Source: an uncultured Alphaproteobacteria bacterium (lineage in GTDB: Bacteria; Pseudomonadota; Alphaproteobacteria; HIMB59; GCA-002718135). Taken from it: a DNA stretch of 64,000 nucleotides. This document shows, piece after piece, positions 11,788-22,318 of the stretch. The stretch lies in contig CABZCZ010000001.1 of NCBI GenBank assembly GCA_902524385.1, positions 62,001 through 126,000 on the forward strand. The letters run 5' to 3'. Position 1 is the stretch's first letter; each line of letters starts with the position of its first letter. A model generated the notes under the pieces. The model was not told the DNA's origin. It saw nothing but the letters and a program-made list of their open reading frames with translations, and searched no databases. The position numbers were made by a program, and so were the translations under genes.

Positions 11788-12825
11788 ATGATTTTTAGAT
11801 TTGTATTAATATTTTTATTTATTTCATTTAATGCATACTCAACTGATTGTGAGAAACCAAAAATGCCAACTGAATATGAGTGGAGTAGCTGGCTTTCAAC
11901 TATTAAAAAAGAAGCTTTAGATAAAGGTATAAGTCAAAATACTATCTTAAAGCATTTAAATACTATTAAACCACAAAGTAAAATTATTATGCGCGATCGA
12001 TGCCAGCCGGCATCAACAATGACTTTAGATGAATATTTATTTTATACCATTACAAAAGATAAAATATTTGCTGGAAAAAATTTTTTAAAAAAACATAATG
12101 ATATATTAAAAGAAATTGGAGAGTATTTTAAAATACAACCCAGATTTATTGTAGCTGTATTGGGTATGGAGAGTTATTACGGAAGAAATCAAGGAAAAAT
12201 AAATTCCATACTTGCGATAACAACTCTTGCATTTGATAGAAGAAGAAGTGATTTTTATAAAAAGCAACTATTTGCAGCTCTTGAAATCTTAGATAAAAAT
12301 CTTGTCCCCAATGGAGAGCTAAAAGGTAGTTGGGGTGGTGCAGTTGGCATGACTCAGATGATACCCACAACTTTTTTAGAAACAGCATACGACTGGGATG
12401 GTGATGGAATAGATATATGGAATAGTTATGCAGATGCTTTAGCAAGTACGGCAAATTATCTAACTTCATTAGATAAAAATCCATGGTCTAATAATAGCAC
12501 CTGGGGAAGAGAAATACTCCCTCCAAAAAATATTTCTTCATCATTTTTTGATTCTATAAAACAAATTAACCCGAAAGGTTGTGGAGCAGTAAAACGAAGA
12601 TCAATTCCAAAAACTCTATCTGAATGGTCAAGATTAGGATTTACAAAAATTAATGGAGATCCTTTGCCTATAAGAGATGATTTAGAAGCTAGATTAATAA
12701 TGCCAGATGGGATAGATGGAAGAATGTTCATAGTATATCCTAATTACAAAAATATTCTTTATTATAATTGTTCATCATACTATGCTGTATCAGTGGGTCT
12801 TCTAAGTGATAAAATATCTAATTAG
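11788..12825 (+). CDS. mltB: Lytic murein transglycosylase B family
   Basis: AVLGMESYYGRNQGKINSILAITTLAFDRRRSDFY, WGGAVGMTQMIPTTF; signal peptide. Confidence 0.9.
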   Translation: MIFRFVLIFLFISFNAYSTDCEKPKMPTEYEWSSWLSTIKKEALDKGISQNTILKHLNTIKPQSKIIMRDRCQPASTMTLDEYLFYTITKDKIFAGKNFLKKHNDILKEIGEYFKIQPRFIVAVLGMESYYGRNQGKINSILAITTLAFDRRRSDFYKKQLFAALEILDKNLVPNGELKGSWGGAVGMTQMIPTTFLETAYDWDGDGIDIWNSYADALASTANYLTSLDKNPWSNNSTWGREILPPKNISSSFFDSIKQINPKGCGAVKRRSIPKTLSEWSRLGFTKINGDPLPIRDDLEARLIMPDGIDGRMFIVYPNYKNILYYNCSSYYAVSVGLLSDKISN

Positions 12826-13741
12826 TTTAATTTTTTTTTTATTTATATTTTCTTGCAATGAATTAAATCTTAACAATGTTTCTGATGTTGTGGAAAATAG
12901 CACAAATAAAATAGAAGAAATAATTGATAATAAAAAAGAAGATAAAAAAGAAAAAAAACAATCAAACAATAAACAAACAAAAGATAATATTTTTTATTAT
13001 GTAGGTGAACCCTATTTTATTGAAGGAGTTAGATATAGTCCCGAGGAAGATTATAATTATTCAGAAATTGGACTTTCCTCTTTTTATGGTAAGGAATTAC
13101 ACAATATTAAAACTGTAAATAATGAATTAAATAAAGTTACAGAATTACTTGGTAGACATAAAACTCTTCCTATTCCAAGTATGGTCAAGGTCACTAACTT
13201 GGATAATGGACTTTCTATAAATGTAAAAATAATAGATAGACATGATGATAATGCAGTTATTATTCAGGTTTCAAGAAAAGTTGCACAACTTCTTGGATTT
13301 TATAAATCTAAAATTGCCACTGTTAAAGTAGAAATACTTTCTGATGCTAGCAAGCAATGGAAAAGTGTTGCAAATTCTTTAAATGAAGAAAATTTTGATG
13401 AAACTATCTCATCTGCACCAACAGATATTGTATCTATAGAAGAAATTGATGAAATTATAGAAACCAATGACGAAACGAATTATTTTGTTGAGGAGCCAAT
13501 TGAGCTAAATTCAGAAAAAATAACTGATTTCAAATTATATTTAAAAGTTAAAGGAATTGAAAATTATGAGAGTATTGGATCCATATTGGATAACTATGAT
13601 AATAATTTAAAATATACTTCTGAAAAAAATGATTCTAAATATGACGTAATTATTGGTCCTCTTGAAAATATAGAAGCAAATAATTTGGTTTCATACTTTA
13701 TCTCAAAAGGTTATAAGGAGACTGAAATTCTTATTGAATAA
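12806..13741 (+). CDS. rlpA: Septal ring lytic transglycosylase RlpA family lipoprotein
   Basis: Lipobox-like SLIFFLFIFSC; GLSSFYGKELH, LPIPSMVKVTNLDNG, IDRHDDNAVIIQVSRKVAQLLGF; SPOR-like C-terminus. Confidence 0.85.
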   Translation: MIKYLISLIFFLFIFSCNELNLNNVSDVVENSTNKIEEIIDNKKEDKKEKKQSNNKQTKDNIFYYVGEPYFIEGVRYSPEEDYNYSEIGLSSFYGKELHNIKTVNNELNKVTELLGRHKTLPIPSMVKVTNLDNGLSINVKIIDRHDDNAVIIQVSRKVAQLLGFYKSKIATVKVEILSDASKQWKSVANSLNEENFDETISSAPTDIVSIEEIDEIIETNDETNYFVEEPIELNSEKITDFKLYLKVKGIENYESIGSILDNYDNNLKYTSEKNDSKYDVIIGPLENIEANNLVSYFISKGYKETEILIE

Positions 13742-13776
13742 CAAATAAAGGTCATAATTAAGAATTATTAATATTT

Positions 13777-14910
13777 ATGGTAAAAATTTTTAGCTTTTTT
13801 TTATTTTTTATTATTTCTTTAAAACTTTTCGCCATTGATACAAAGGCAGAGCAAGCAGTTGTTATTGATTTTGATACAAATGAAGTTCTTTTTGAAAAAA
13901 ATTCTAATGCAAAGGTTATCCCCGCTTCGATGACTAAAATTATGACTGTTTACGTTGCATTTGATAGAATAAAGAATACTAATTTTGCAATTTCTAATGA
14001 ATGTAGAGTTTCTCCTAAGGCTTATAAAAAGGGAGGTTCCAGAACATTTTTAGAAATAGATGATAATGTAACAGTTGATGATTTATTAAAAGGTATAATC
14101 GTTCAATCTGGTAATGATGCTTCTATAGCTTTAGCGGAATGTTTAGGAGGCACTGAAGAAGACTTTGCTAAACTCATGAATGTTTATTCAGAACGCTTAG
14201 GAATGACAAATACAAATTTTATTAATTCATCTGGTTGGCCTGATGACAATCATTATTCCACTGTCTATGATCTCGGAATACTTTCAAATGCAATAATTAG
14301 AGATTTTCCAAATCTTTATACATATTTCAAAATGGAAGAATTTACTTATAATGATATTACTCAACCAAATAGAAATAAACTTTTATATCAAGTTCAAGGA
14401 GCTGACGGTTTAAAAACAGGTTTTACAAAAGAATCTGGGTGGGGAATAGCTGCTACAGCGATAAGGAATGATAGAAGGATTACAGTTGTTATAAATGGTA
14501 CAAATAGCTCAAGATCAAGGTTAAATGAGTCATCTAATTTAATAAATTGGGCATTTAATCAAACTTCTCAACAAATATTAGTTGAAAAAGATCAATTTAT
14601 TAAAGAAGTAGATGTATGGCTGGGTAGTGAGAGTAGTATAAATTTAATTAGTGCTAAAAAATTAGTTTCAACATTGTCATTTGATCAAATTCAGCTAATG
14701 AATTCTTCTATCACATATACAAAACCTATTTCAGCTCCGATTAAAAAAGATGATGAATTAGGAAAATTAATAATAAATATAGATGGAAAGCCAAAAATAG
14801 AAATACCCCTTATTGCTGAAAAAGATGTAGCTGAAGTTAATCCTTTATTTAAAATTTTTGCTGCAGCAAAATACTTAATCTTTGGTAGAAGTTTAGATGA
14901 AATTAAATAA
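13777..14910 (+). CDS. D-alanyl-D-alanine carboxypeptidase (DacC/PBP5 type)
   Basis: PASMTKIMTVYVAF (SxxK), SGND (SxN), DGLKTGFTKESGWG (KTG). Confidence 0.94.
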   Translation: MVKIFSFFLFFIISLKLFAIDTKAEQAVVIDFDTNEVLFEKNSNAKVIPASMTKIMTVYVAFDRIKNTNFAISNECRVSPKAYKKGGSRTFLEIDDNVTVDDLLKGIIVQSGNDASIALAECLGGTEEDFAKLMNVYSERLGMTNTNFINSSGWPDDNHYSTVYDLGILSNAIIRDFPNLYTYFKMEEFTYNDITQPNRNKLLYQVQGADGLKTGFTKESGWGIAATAIRNDRRITVVINGTNSSRSRLNESSNLINWAFNQTSQQILVEKDQFIKEVDVWLGSESSINLISAKKLVSTLSFDQIQLMNSSITYTKPISAPIKKDDELGKLIINIDGKPKIEIPLIAEKDVAEVNPLFKIFAAAKYLIFGRSLDEIK

Positions 14911-15508
14911 AGGTTTGTTCATTAGTTTTGAAGGACCTGAAGCAAGTGGAAAATCATCTCAAATATCCCTTTTATCAAAATATTTAAAAAAAAATAAAAT
15001 TCCTTTTATTGTATCTAGAGAACCAGGAGGGACTGATTTTGCTGAAAAATTAAGAAAATTAATTTTAGATAATAAATCTACAATTAATAATTTAGAAGAA
15101 TTGCTTCTTCTTATGGCAGCTAGGTCAAACCATATCAATGAGGTAATTATCCCTAATCTTCAAAAAGGTAAGATTGTCATTTTAGATCGATATGCAGATT
15201 CCTCATTTGTTTATCAAGGATATGTAAATAAATTTAGTATTAAAAGAGCTCAAAAGCTTCATAAAGAACTTCTAAATAATTTCTTTCCTGACTATACTTT
15301 TATTTTTAAAATCAATCCAAAAGAAATAATCAAAAGATTAAAACAGAGGAAAGTTAAAAACAAATATGATAAATCTAACTTATTATTTCATCAAAAAGTA
15401 ATTCAAGGATATAAAAAAATAGCAAATCCAAAAAGATATATAACGGTAGATGCCTCTTTATCTAAAGATATAATTCATAAAAATATTATTAAAAAATTAA
15501 AGTTATAA
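14897..15508 (+). CDS. tmk: Thymidylate kinase
   Basis: FISFEGPEASGKSSQI P-loop, SREPGGTDFAEKLR, LDRYADSSFVYQG. Confidence 0.95.
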   Translation: MKLNKGLFISFEGPEASGKSSQISLLSKYLKKNKIPFIVSREPGGTDFAEKLRKLILDNKSTINNLEELLLLMAARSNHINEVIIPNLQKGKIVILDRYADSSFVYQGYVNKFSIKRAQKLHKELLNNFFPDYTFIFKINPKEIIKRLKQRKVKNKYDKSNLLFHQKVIQGYKKIANPKRYITVDASLSKDIIHKNIIKKLKL

Positions 15509-15511
15509 TTC

Positions 15512-16495
15512 ATGATTGAATTAATAGGTTTTGAAAAAGAGTATAATAATCTTCTTAACAGATACAAATCAAATAATCTTCCAAATTCAATTTTAATTCA
15601 TGGATTGAGCGGAATAGGTAAAAGAACTTTTCTCAACAAATTAGTTAAAAATATTTTAAATATAGAATTTAAAGATAATAATACTGATCATCATTTAAAT
15701 TTATTTAAAAATAATACACATCCAAATATAAAAATAATTGAAAAAGAAATTGATAGCAAAACTGGAAAAATTAAAACTAATATAACTATTGATCAAATTA
15801 GAAGATTAAAATCATTTTTAAATTCAACATCAATAATTCAAAATTCTTCTAAAATAGTTATTGTTGATTCTGCTGATTATTTAAACATTAGTTCTGCAAA
15901 TAGCATGCTAAAGATCTTAGAAGAACCAAAAGAAAGTACCTATATTTTTTTAATATCAAACCAGATTTCATTACTTTTGCCAACAATCAGATCAAGATGT
16001 TTAAAAATTAAATTTATTACTCATAATTTAACTAACTTTACTAATATTATTAAAGATAAAATTGATGAAATATCTAATGAAGAAATAAATTTTTACTATA
16101 AATTAACGTATGGATCACCAGGAACCACTATTCTTTATTACAATGATGATTTCTTGGATATTTTCCAATTATCAATTAAATGTCTTTTATCAAATGATCT
16201 AGATCATGATAAAATAAACTTATCAAATATATTATCGAAACTTACTATTGACGCATTTAATAATTATTTATCAATGCTTAAATTTATCCTAATTGTTGCT
16301 AATAAGCTGAAAGTGAACAGATATGATAAAAGCTTGGTTAATATGCCAAATTATCTAGAGTTAGAGTCTTTATCTGCAAATCTTACCCAAAAAAATCTTA
16401 TTGATAGATTTGATTATTTAACTAATAACCAAAAAGAATTATTTAGTTTAAATCTTGATAAGAAAATATTTATATTAAATTTTTTAACTCAATAA
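15512..16495 (+). CDS. holB: DNA polymerase III delta' subunit
   Basis: ILIHGLSGIGKRTFLNKLV, IDQIRRLKSFLNSTS, SANSMLKILEEP, IRSRCLKI. Confidence 0.9.
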   Translation: MIELIGFEKEYNNLLNRYKSNNLPNSILIHGLSGIGKRTFLNKLVKNILNIEFKDNNTDHHLNLFKNNTHPNIKIIEKEIDSKTGKIKTNITIDQIRRLKSFLNSTSIIQNSSKIVIVDSADYLNISSANSMLKILEEPKESTYIFLISNQISLLLPTIRSRCLKIKFITHNLTNFTNIIKDKIDEISNEEINFYYKLTYGSPGTTILYYNDDFLDIFQLSIKCLLSNDLDHDKINLSNILSKLTIDAFNNYLSMLKFILIVANKLKVNRYDKSLVNMPNYLELESLSANLTQKNLIDRFDYLTNNQKELFSLNLDKKIFILNFLTQ

Positions 16496-16496
16496 A

Positions 16497-18014
16497 ATGA
16501 ATTTTTATATAACTACACCAATTTACTACACTAATGATATTCCTCATATAGGTCATGCTTATACAAGTATAGCTTGTGATATTATTGCGCGATATAATAA
16601 ATTATTAGGAAACAATGTATTCTTTTTAACAGGTACAGACGAGCATGGACAAAAAGTAGAAAAAGCTGCTATTAATTCAAACTTAAAACCTAAAGAATTT
16701 GTCGATAAACTTTCAATAAATTTTATTAATTTAATACCTTTTTTAGGATGTGAAATTGATGATTTTATAAGAACTACTGAAGAAAGACATATTAAAGCTT
16801 CACAAGAACTTTGGAAACAATTAGAAAAAAATAATCAAATATATCTTTCCAACTACGAAGGTTGGTACTCAGTTAGAGATGAAGCATTTTATTTAGAAAA
16901 TGAATTAAAAAAGATTGATGGTAAATTTTTTACCGATAATGGATCACCTGTAGAGTGGGTTAAGGAAGAGAGTTATTTTTTTAAACTTTCAGAATGGCAA
17001 GATAAACTAATCAATTTTTATGAAAAAAATCCATTATCAATCTTACCAAAAACGAGATATAATGAAGTAATAAGTTTTATTAAAGGTGGATTAAAAGATC
17101 TGTCTATTTCAAGAACAACTTTTAACTGGGGAGTACCAGTTCCAAATAATTCTGAGCATGTAATGTATGTTTGGATTGATGCATTATGTAATTACTTAAC
17201 TGCAATTGGTTATCCAGATACAAATAATAAAAATTATAAGAAATTTTGGCCCGCAACACACATTGTAGGAAAAGATATATTAAGATTTCATGCAGTGTAT
17301 TGGCCAGCTTTTTTAATGGCCGCTGGTGTGGAGCCTCCTAAAAGAATATTTGCACATGGTTGGTGGACAAATGAAGGGCAAAAAATTTCTAAATCACTTG
17401 GAAATGTTATTGATCCATACGAAATAATTAATGAATATGGTTTGGATCAAATAAGGTTTTTTTTATTTAGAGAAGTACCATTTGGAAATGATGGAGATTT
17501 TTCTAAAAAAGCAATCGCAAATAGAATTAATGCAGATTTATCGAATAATTTTGGTAATTTAGTGCAAAGAATTTCATCATTTGCAGTTAAAAATAATGAT
17601 TCTTTAATAAAGTCAGTAGAAAATTTTACTAATGATGATCAGGACTTAATAAAAATTCTTCAAAACAAATTTGATGAATATTGTAACTTTATGAATAATC
17701 AACAAATTGATAGAGCAATTAAGTCTGTATTAGAATTAATATCTGCTGGTAACGCATATGTTGATACTCAAGCACCATGGACACTGAAAAAAACAAATAG
17801 AATTAGAATGGAGGAAGTTTTATATATTATTTCAAATATAATTATTAAATCTGCTATAATGCTCTATCCAATTATACCAACTAGTTCAAAAAAAATACTT
17901 AATATCTTTAATTATAATATGGACAATAAATTTGAGAATTTCACTAAATTAATAAATCAAAATATAAAAATAAATAATCCAGAACCAATATTTCCAAGAA
18001 TATTGAATGATTGA
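16497..18014 (+). CDS. metG: Methionyl-tRNA synthetase
   Basis: YYTNDIPHIGHAYTSIACD, FLTGTDEHGQKVEKAA, ISKSLGNVIDP (KMSKS-type). Confidence 0.97.
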   Translation: MNFYITTPIYYTNDIPHIGHAYTSIACDIIARYNKLLGNNVFFLTGTDEHGQKVEKAAINSNLKPKEFVDKLSINFINLIPFLGCEIDDFIRTTEERHIKASQELWKQLEKNNQIYLSNYEGWYSVRDEAFYLENELKKIDGKFFTDNGSPVEWVKEESYFFKLSEWQDKLINFYEKNPLSILPKTRYNEVISFIKGGLKDLSISRTTFNWGVPVPNNSEHVMYVWIDALCNYLTAIGYPDTNNKNYKKFWPATHIVGKDILRFHAVYWPAFLMAAGVEPPKRIFAHGWWTNEGQKISKSLGNVIDPYEIINEYGLDQIRFFLFREVPFGNDGDFSKKAIANRINADLSNNFGNLVQRISSFAVKNNDSLIKSVENFTNDDQDLIKILQNKFDEYCNFMNNQQIDRAIKSVLELISAGNAYVDTQAPWTLKKTNRIRMEEVLYIISNIIIKSAIMLYPIIPTSSKKILNIFNYNMDNKFENFTKLINQNIKINNPEPIFPRILND

Positions 18015-18789
18015 CTCACATTGTCATTTAAATTTTGAAAAATTATCAGAAAATTTTGAGAATATAATCAATAATTCCAAAAAAAATAATATTAGTTCAA
18101 TATTATCAATCAATACTAAACCTGAAGACTTTCAGGATCATTTAAATTTAATAAAAAATTATAATTCTATTTATCTCTCATATGGACTTCACCCAAGTGA
18201 TGTTCAATCAATGAATCAAATTGAAATACAAAACTTTGATCAATACTGTAATAATGAAAAAGTAATAGGAATAGGTGAAACAGGCATTGACTTGCATCAT
18301 AATGATCAATTTCTCAAAGAACAAACACAAGTATTTGAAACCCATATTGAAGCTTCAATCAAGCATTCATTGCCAATTATCATTCATCAAAGAAATTCTG
18401 AAAAAGAAATAGTAGATATTTTAAAAAATTATAAATCAAATAATTTAAAAGTAATATTTCACTGTTTTACCGGTTCAAATCAACTATTAAATTTTTGTCT
18501 AGAGAACAATTACTTTATTTCAATTTCTGGAATAATAACATTTAAAAATGCTTCAAATTTAAGAGATATAATTAAGAATGCACCTTTGAATTCTATACTT
18601 ATAGAAACTGATAGCCCATTTTTAGCCCCCGAACCAATGAGAGGTAAAGTTAATGAGCCATCATTTGTAAAATATACGGCTGAATATTTGGCAAAATTTT
18701 TTAAATTATCCCTAGAAGAGTTTGAAAAAATTACTGATAATAATTTTTTTAATTTGTTTACAAAAGCTAAAAGAGATAATTATCTGTAA
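18007..18789 (+). CDS. TatD family metal-dependent deoxyribonuclease
   Basis: MIDSHCHLNF, GIGETGIDLHH, LIETDSPFLAPEPMRGKVNEPSFV. Confidence 0.94.
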   Translation: MIDSHCHLNFEKLSENFENIINNSKKNNISSILSINTKPEDFQDHLNLIKNYNSIYLSYGLHPSDVQSMNQIEIQNFDQYCNNEKVIGIGETGIDLHHNDQFLKEQTQVFETHIEASIKHSLPIIIHQRNSEKEIVDILKNYKSNNLKVIFHCFTGSNQLLNFCLENNYFISISGIITFKNASNLRDIIKNAPLNSILIETDSPFLAPEPMRGKVNEPSFVKYTAEYLAKFFKLSLEEFEKITDNNFFNLFTKAKRDNYL

Positions 18790-19541
18790 TGAAAATCACA
18801 ATTTTAGGATGTGGAGGATCTTTTGGGTCACCTTTAGCATGGAATAGGTATGGTAATATTAATCTTAATAATAAAAGAAATTTTAGAACACGATCATCAG
18901 TACTTATTGAATATGAAAATACAAATATTCTAATTGATACAAGTCCGGATCTTAGACAACAACTTTATAATGCTAAATGTACTAATATTGATGCAGTACT
19001 CTATACTCATATTCATTCTGATCATACATCAGGAGTTCCAGATATGAGATCTATGTCTTTAATAAATAAAAAAATTATACCTGCATATATGCCAAAAGAA
19101 ATGATTCCTGAAATGGAAACAAGTTATAAATATATTTTTAAAGGAGAAAAAAATTATTTACCATTTATGGAAATTAGAGAATTAGATTCTATTATAAATT
19201 TTAAGAATGTAAATATTGAAACATTTAAACATAATCATGGGTCAATTGATGTTCAAACATACAAGATTGGAAATTTTGCTTATTCTACAGATTTAAAAAA
19301 ATTTTATAATCGAGATATTGATAAACTAAAAAATCTAGATTTATGGATAGTTGGTTTATTAAGAGAAGATACTCATCCCGCTCATGCTGGATTTGATCAA
19401 ATAATGGATCTTATCTCTTATATTAAACCAAAACAAACTATTTTTACTCATATGACAGCTTTACTAGATGAAAAAGAATTAATAACAAAGTGCCCACCAA
19501 ATGTTAAACCTGGATATGATGGTATGATTATTGATTTATGA
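18789..19541 (+). CDS. MBL-fold metal-dependent hydrolase (PhnP-like)
   Basis: ITILGCGGSFGSP, VLYTHIHSDHTSGVPDMR; follows tatD. Confidence 0.9.
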   Translation: MKITILGCGGSFGSPLAWNRYGNINLNNKRNFRTRSSVLIEYENTNILIDTSPDLRQQLYNAKCTNIDAVLYTHIHSDHTSGVPDMRSMSLINKKIIPAYMPKEMIPEMETSYKYIFKGEKNYLPFMEIRELDSIINFKNVNIETFKHNHGSIDVQTYKIGNFAYSTDLKKFYNRDIDKLKNLDLWIVGLLREDTHPAHAGFDQIMDLISYIKPKQTIFTHMTALLDEKELITKCPPNVKPGYDGMIIDL

Positions 19542-20473
19542 AACTAGTATCTATTGGTTTCATAGGAATTGGAAATGTTGGATCAAATCTTGCAAATAAT
19601 TTATTAAAATCAAATAATAATGTATTTGTGTATGATAAAAATAATCAATCTTATGTAAGATTAAATAATTTAAAAAACAACCCTTGTAAAACCTTAAAAG
19701 AATTAACTGAAAAAAGTGATATTATAATAACGTGTCTACCTTCACCAAAAGCTGTAAGCAATGTTTTAAAGACCATATTAAAATATTTAACTAAAAAACA
19801 TATCTGGATTGAGATGAGTACGACAGATAAAAATGATATGATTAGCTTATCCAAAAAAGTAATTTCTAAAGGTGGAAGAGTATTAGAATGTCCTATTACA
19901 GGAGGAGAGCATAGAGCTAAATCAGGAAATATATCTATTTTAGCTGCAGGAAAAAAATTAACTTTTAAAAAATGTTTCCCAATTTTATCATTGCTTGGTC
20001 ATGAAATTTTATACTGTGGAAAAATTGGAAATGCCTCAATATTAAAAGTAATTACAAATTATTTAGCATCATTACATTTAGTAGGTATTGGTGAAGCTCT
20101 TAGTGTAGCAAAAAAAAATAAAATTAACTTAGGTTTAACTTATAAAGCTATAAAAATAAGCTCTGGCAATAGTTTTGTTAATGAAACTGAAACAAAGGTC
20201 ATACTTGGAGGCAGTTATGATGTTGGATTTACAATGGATCTAGTCAATAAAGATATAAATCTTTTTACTAAACTCGGAAAAAATATAAAATTAGAACTAG
20301 GAAATTATCTAAATAAAAAATTTAAACTTGGTATGAAAATTTTAGGTAAAAGGTCATTTAGTACTAGTATTATTAAATTAATTGAAAAAGATGCAAAATT
20401 TAAATTAAGAGCAAAAAATTTCCCAAAACAATTAATTGATAAACAAAAAAAACAAAAAGGTGTAGAAGTATAA
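19538..20473 (+). CDS. NAD(P)-dependent oxidoreductase, 3-hydroxyisobutyrate dehydrogenase family
   Basis: IGFIGIGNVGSNLANNLLKSNNNVFVYD Rossmann, ECPITGGEHRAKSGNISILAAG. Confidence 0.88.
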   Translation: MKLVSIGFIGIGNVGSNLANNLLKSNNNVFVYDKNNQSYVRLNNLKNNPCKTLKELTEKSDIIITCLPSPKAVSNVLKTILKYLTKKHIWIEMSTTDKNDMISLSKKVISKGGRVLECPITGGEHRAKSGNISILAAGKKLTFKKCFPILSLLGHEILYCGKIGNASILKVITNYLASLHLVGIGEALSVAKKNKINLGLTYKAIKISSGNSFVNETETKVILGGSYDVGFTMDLVNKDINLFTKLGKNIKLELGNYLNKKFKLGMKILGKRSFSTSIIKLIEKDAKFKLRAKNFPKQLIDKQKKQKGVEV

Positions 20474-20474
20474 T

Positions 20475-21428
20475 ATGTCAGATAAAAAATTATTACCTGC
20501 TGAGTTAGATCCAAGAAATCCAAGTTTTGCTTATAAAAATAAATATAATGAACATGTAGAAAATACTGATCAATACAATAATTATTTAAAGTCTACTGAA
20601 GTTAAAAAAGTTTTTTCCGGAATGTTATGGGGAGAAGGACCAGCTTATATTCCTCATTTAGATACATTAGTTTGGAGTGATATACCAAATAACAGGATGT
20701 TAAAGTTAATAAATGGTTCAGTTGCTGAATATAAAAATCCCTCAAACTATTGTAATGGAAATACTATTGATAAAGAAGAGAATATAATTTCTTGTTCACA
20801 TGGAGGAAGATGTATTTATAAAACTAACGATAATTTAGAAGTGGAAATTTTAGTTGATAGTTATAACGGTAAGAAACTTAACTCTCCAAATGACCTATTT
20901 GTTAAATCAGATGATACAATTTGGTTTACAGATCCACCTTACGGTATTTTATCGGATTATGAGGGATATCCTGGCGAACAAGAATATGGTGGCTGTAATG
21001 TGTTTTCTTTTGACCCAAAATCAAACACTTTAAAAGTTATAATTGATGACCTTGATAGACCTAATGGTATTGCGATATCTCCCAACGAAAAAAAATTATA
21101 TGTTGCAGATACTGGAGAAAATATCAAACATTTGTATGTTTATGATATGATTGATGGAATGCCTATGAATAGAAAATTAGTTTATGATTTTAAACCCTTT
21201 TTTTCTGATGGTTTTAGGTGTGATAAAGATGGAAATGTTTGGACTAGTGCAGGAAAAGCAATTAAATGTTTTAATCCTCAAAATGAATTAATTGGGCAAC
21301 TTATAGTTCCAGAACTAGTATCAAATTTAGAATTTGGGGGATTGGAAGGAAATATTTTATATATAACTGCCACAACTAGTTTATATTCTATTGAATTAAA
21401 TCAACAAGGTGCCAGATTTTATGAATAA
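20475..21428 (+). CDS. SMP-30/gluconolactonase/LRE family protein
   Basis: MLWGEGPAYIPHLDTLVWSDIPNNRML, SPNDLFVKSDDTIWFTDPPYG. Confidence 0.9.
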   Translation: MSDKKLLPAELDPRNPSFAYKNKYNEHVENTDQYNNYLKSTEVKKVFSGMLWGEGPAYIPHLDTLVWSDIPNNRMLKLINGSVAEYKNPSNYCNGNTIDKEENIISCSHGGRCIYKTNDNLEVEILVDSYNGKKLNSPNDLFVKSDDTIWFTDPPYGILSDYEGYPGEQEYGGCNVFSFDPKSNTLKVIIDDLDRPNGIAISPNEKKLYVADTGENIKHLYVYDMIDGMPMNRKLVYDFKPFFSDGFRCDKDGNVWTSAGKAIKCFNPQNELIGQLIVPELVSNLEFGGLEGNILYITATTSLYSIELNQQGARFYE

Positions 21429-21765
21429 AACTCTATCTTCAGGAAAGTGTGAGCCATGTAATGGGAACACCACTAAATTAGATTTTCAAGAAATTAGTAA
21501 ATTTTTATCTGAACTTAATGATTGGTCAGTTAATGATAATCAAGAAATGATTTTCAAAAAATTTGAATTTAGCAATTTTAAAAAAGCTATATCATTTGCA
21601 AATAATGTTGGAGAAATTGCAGAAACAGAAGGTCATCACCCTGATATATCTATTGGTTGGGGATATTGTTTAGTAATGGTTCATACACATGCTATAAATG
21701 GATTATCAATAAATGATTTTATTTTAGCATCAAAAATAGACAATATTAAAAATAATGAAACATAG
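21421..21765 (+). CDS. phhB: 4a-hydroxytetrahydrobiopterin dehydratase
   Basis: F..A..FAN.VGEIAETEGHHPDISIGWGYCLVMVHTHAINGLSINDFILASKID; internal ATG preferred. Confidence 0.9.
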   Translation: MNKTLSSGKCEPCNGNTTKLDFQEISKFLSELNDWSVNDNQEMIFKKFEFSNFKKAISFANNVGEIAETEGHHPDISIGWGYCLVMVHTHAINGLSINDFILASKIDNIKNNET

Positions 21766-22309
21766 AGAGCAATTTAATAATTACAGTAAGTCCATTTTTA
21801 ATTTGCTTTCAAATACTGATGACAAATTAATTAAAAAAGCAATTAATTTGATTAAAAAAACACAAAAGCAAAAAGGAAAAGTTTATATAGTCGGTAATGG
21901 AGGCAGTTCTTCAATAGCCAGTCATGTTAGCGTAGACTTTGCAAAAGTAGCTAGAGTTAATTCATCTACTTTTAATAACGCAAATTTAATAACATGTTTT
22001 GCAAATGACTATGGTTATGAAAATTGGGTAGTAGAAGCAATAAAGACTTACCTAAATAAAAATGATATGATGATCTTAATTAGTAGTAGTGGAACTTCAA
22101 AAAATATTATTAATGCTGCTAAATATTGTAAAAAAAATTCAATTCAATTGATTACTTTAAGTGGTTTCAAAAAAAATAATCCACTATCAAAATGTGGAAA
22201 TGTTAATTTTCATATAAATTCTGATCAATATAATTTTATTGAAATGTCTCATCATATTATTTTAGTTTATCTTGTCGATATATTTGCAAAAAACAAACTT
22301 AGTTCTTAA
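21755..22309 (+). CDS. SIS domain phosphosugar isomerase (GmhA-like)
   Basis: VYIVGNGGSSSIASHVSVDFAK, LISSSGTSKNIINAAKYC. Confidence 0.85.
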   Translation: MKHREQFNNYSKSIFNLLSNTDDKLIKKAINLIKKTQKQKGKVYIVGNGGSSSIASHVSVDFAKVARVNSSTFNNANLITCFANDYGYENWVVEAIKTYLNKNDMMILISSSGTSKNIINAAKYCKKNSIQLITLSGFKKNNPLSKCGNVNFHINSDQYNFIEMSHHIILVYLVDIFAKNKLSS

Positions 22310-22318
22310 TTTTAATTA

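Noticed and set aside
12146-12731. Minus ORFs 12146-12484 and 12456-12731
   Set aside because: Antisense shadows of mltB.
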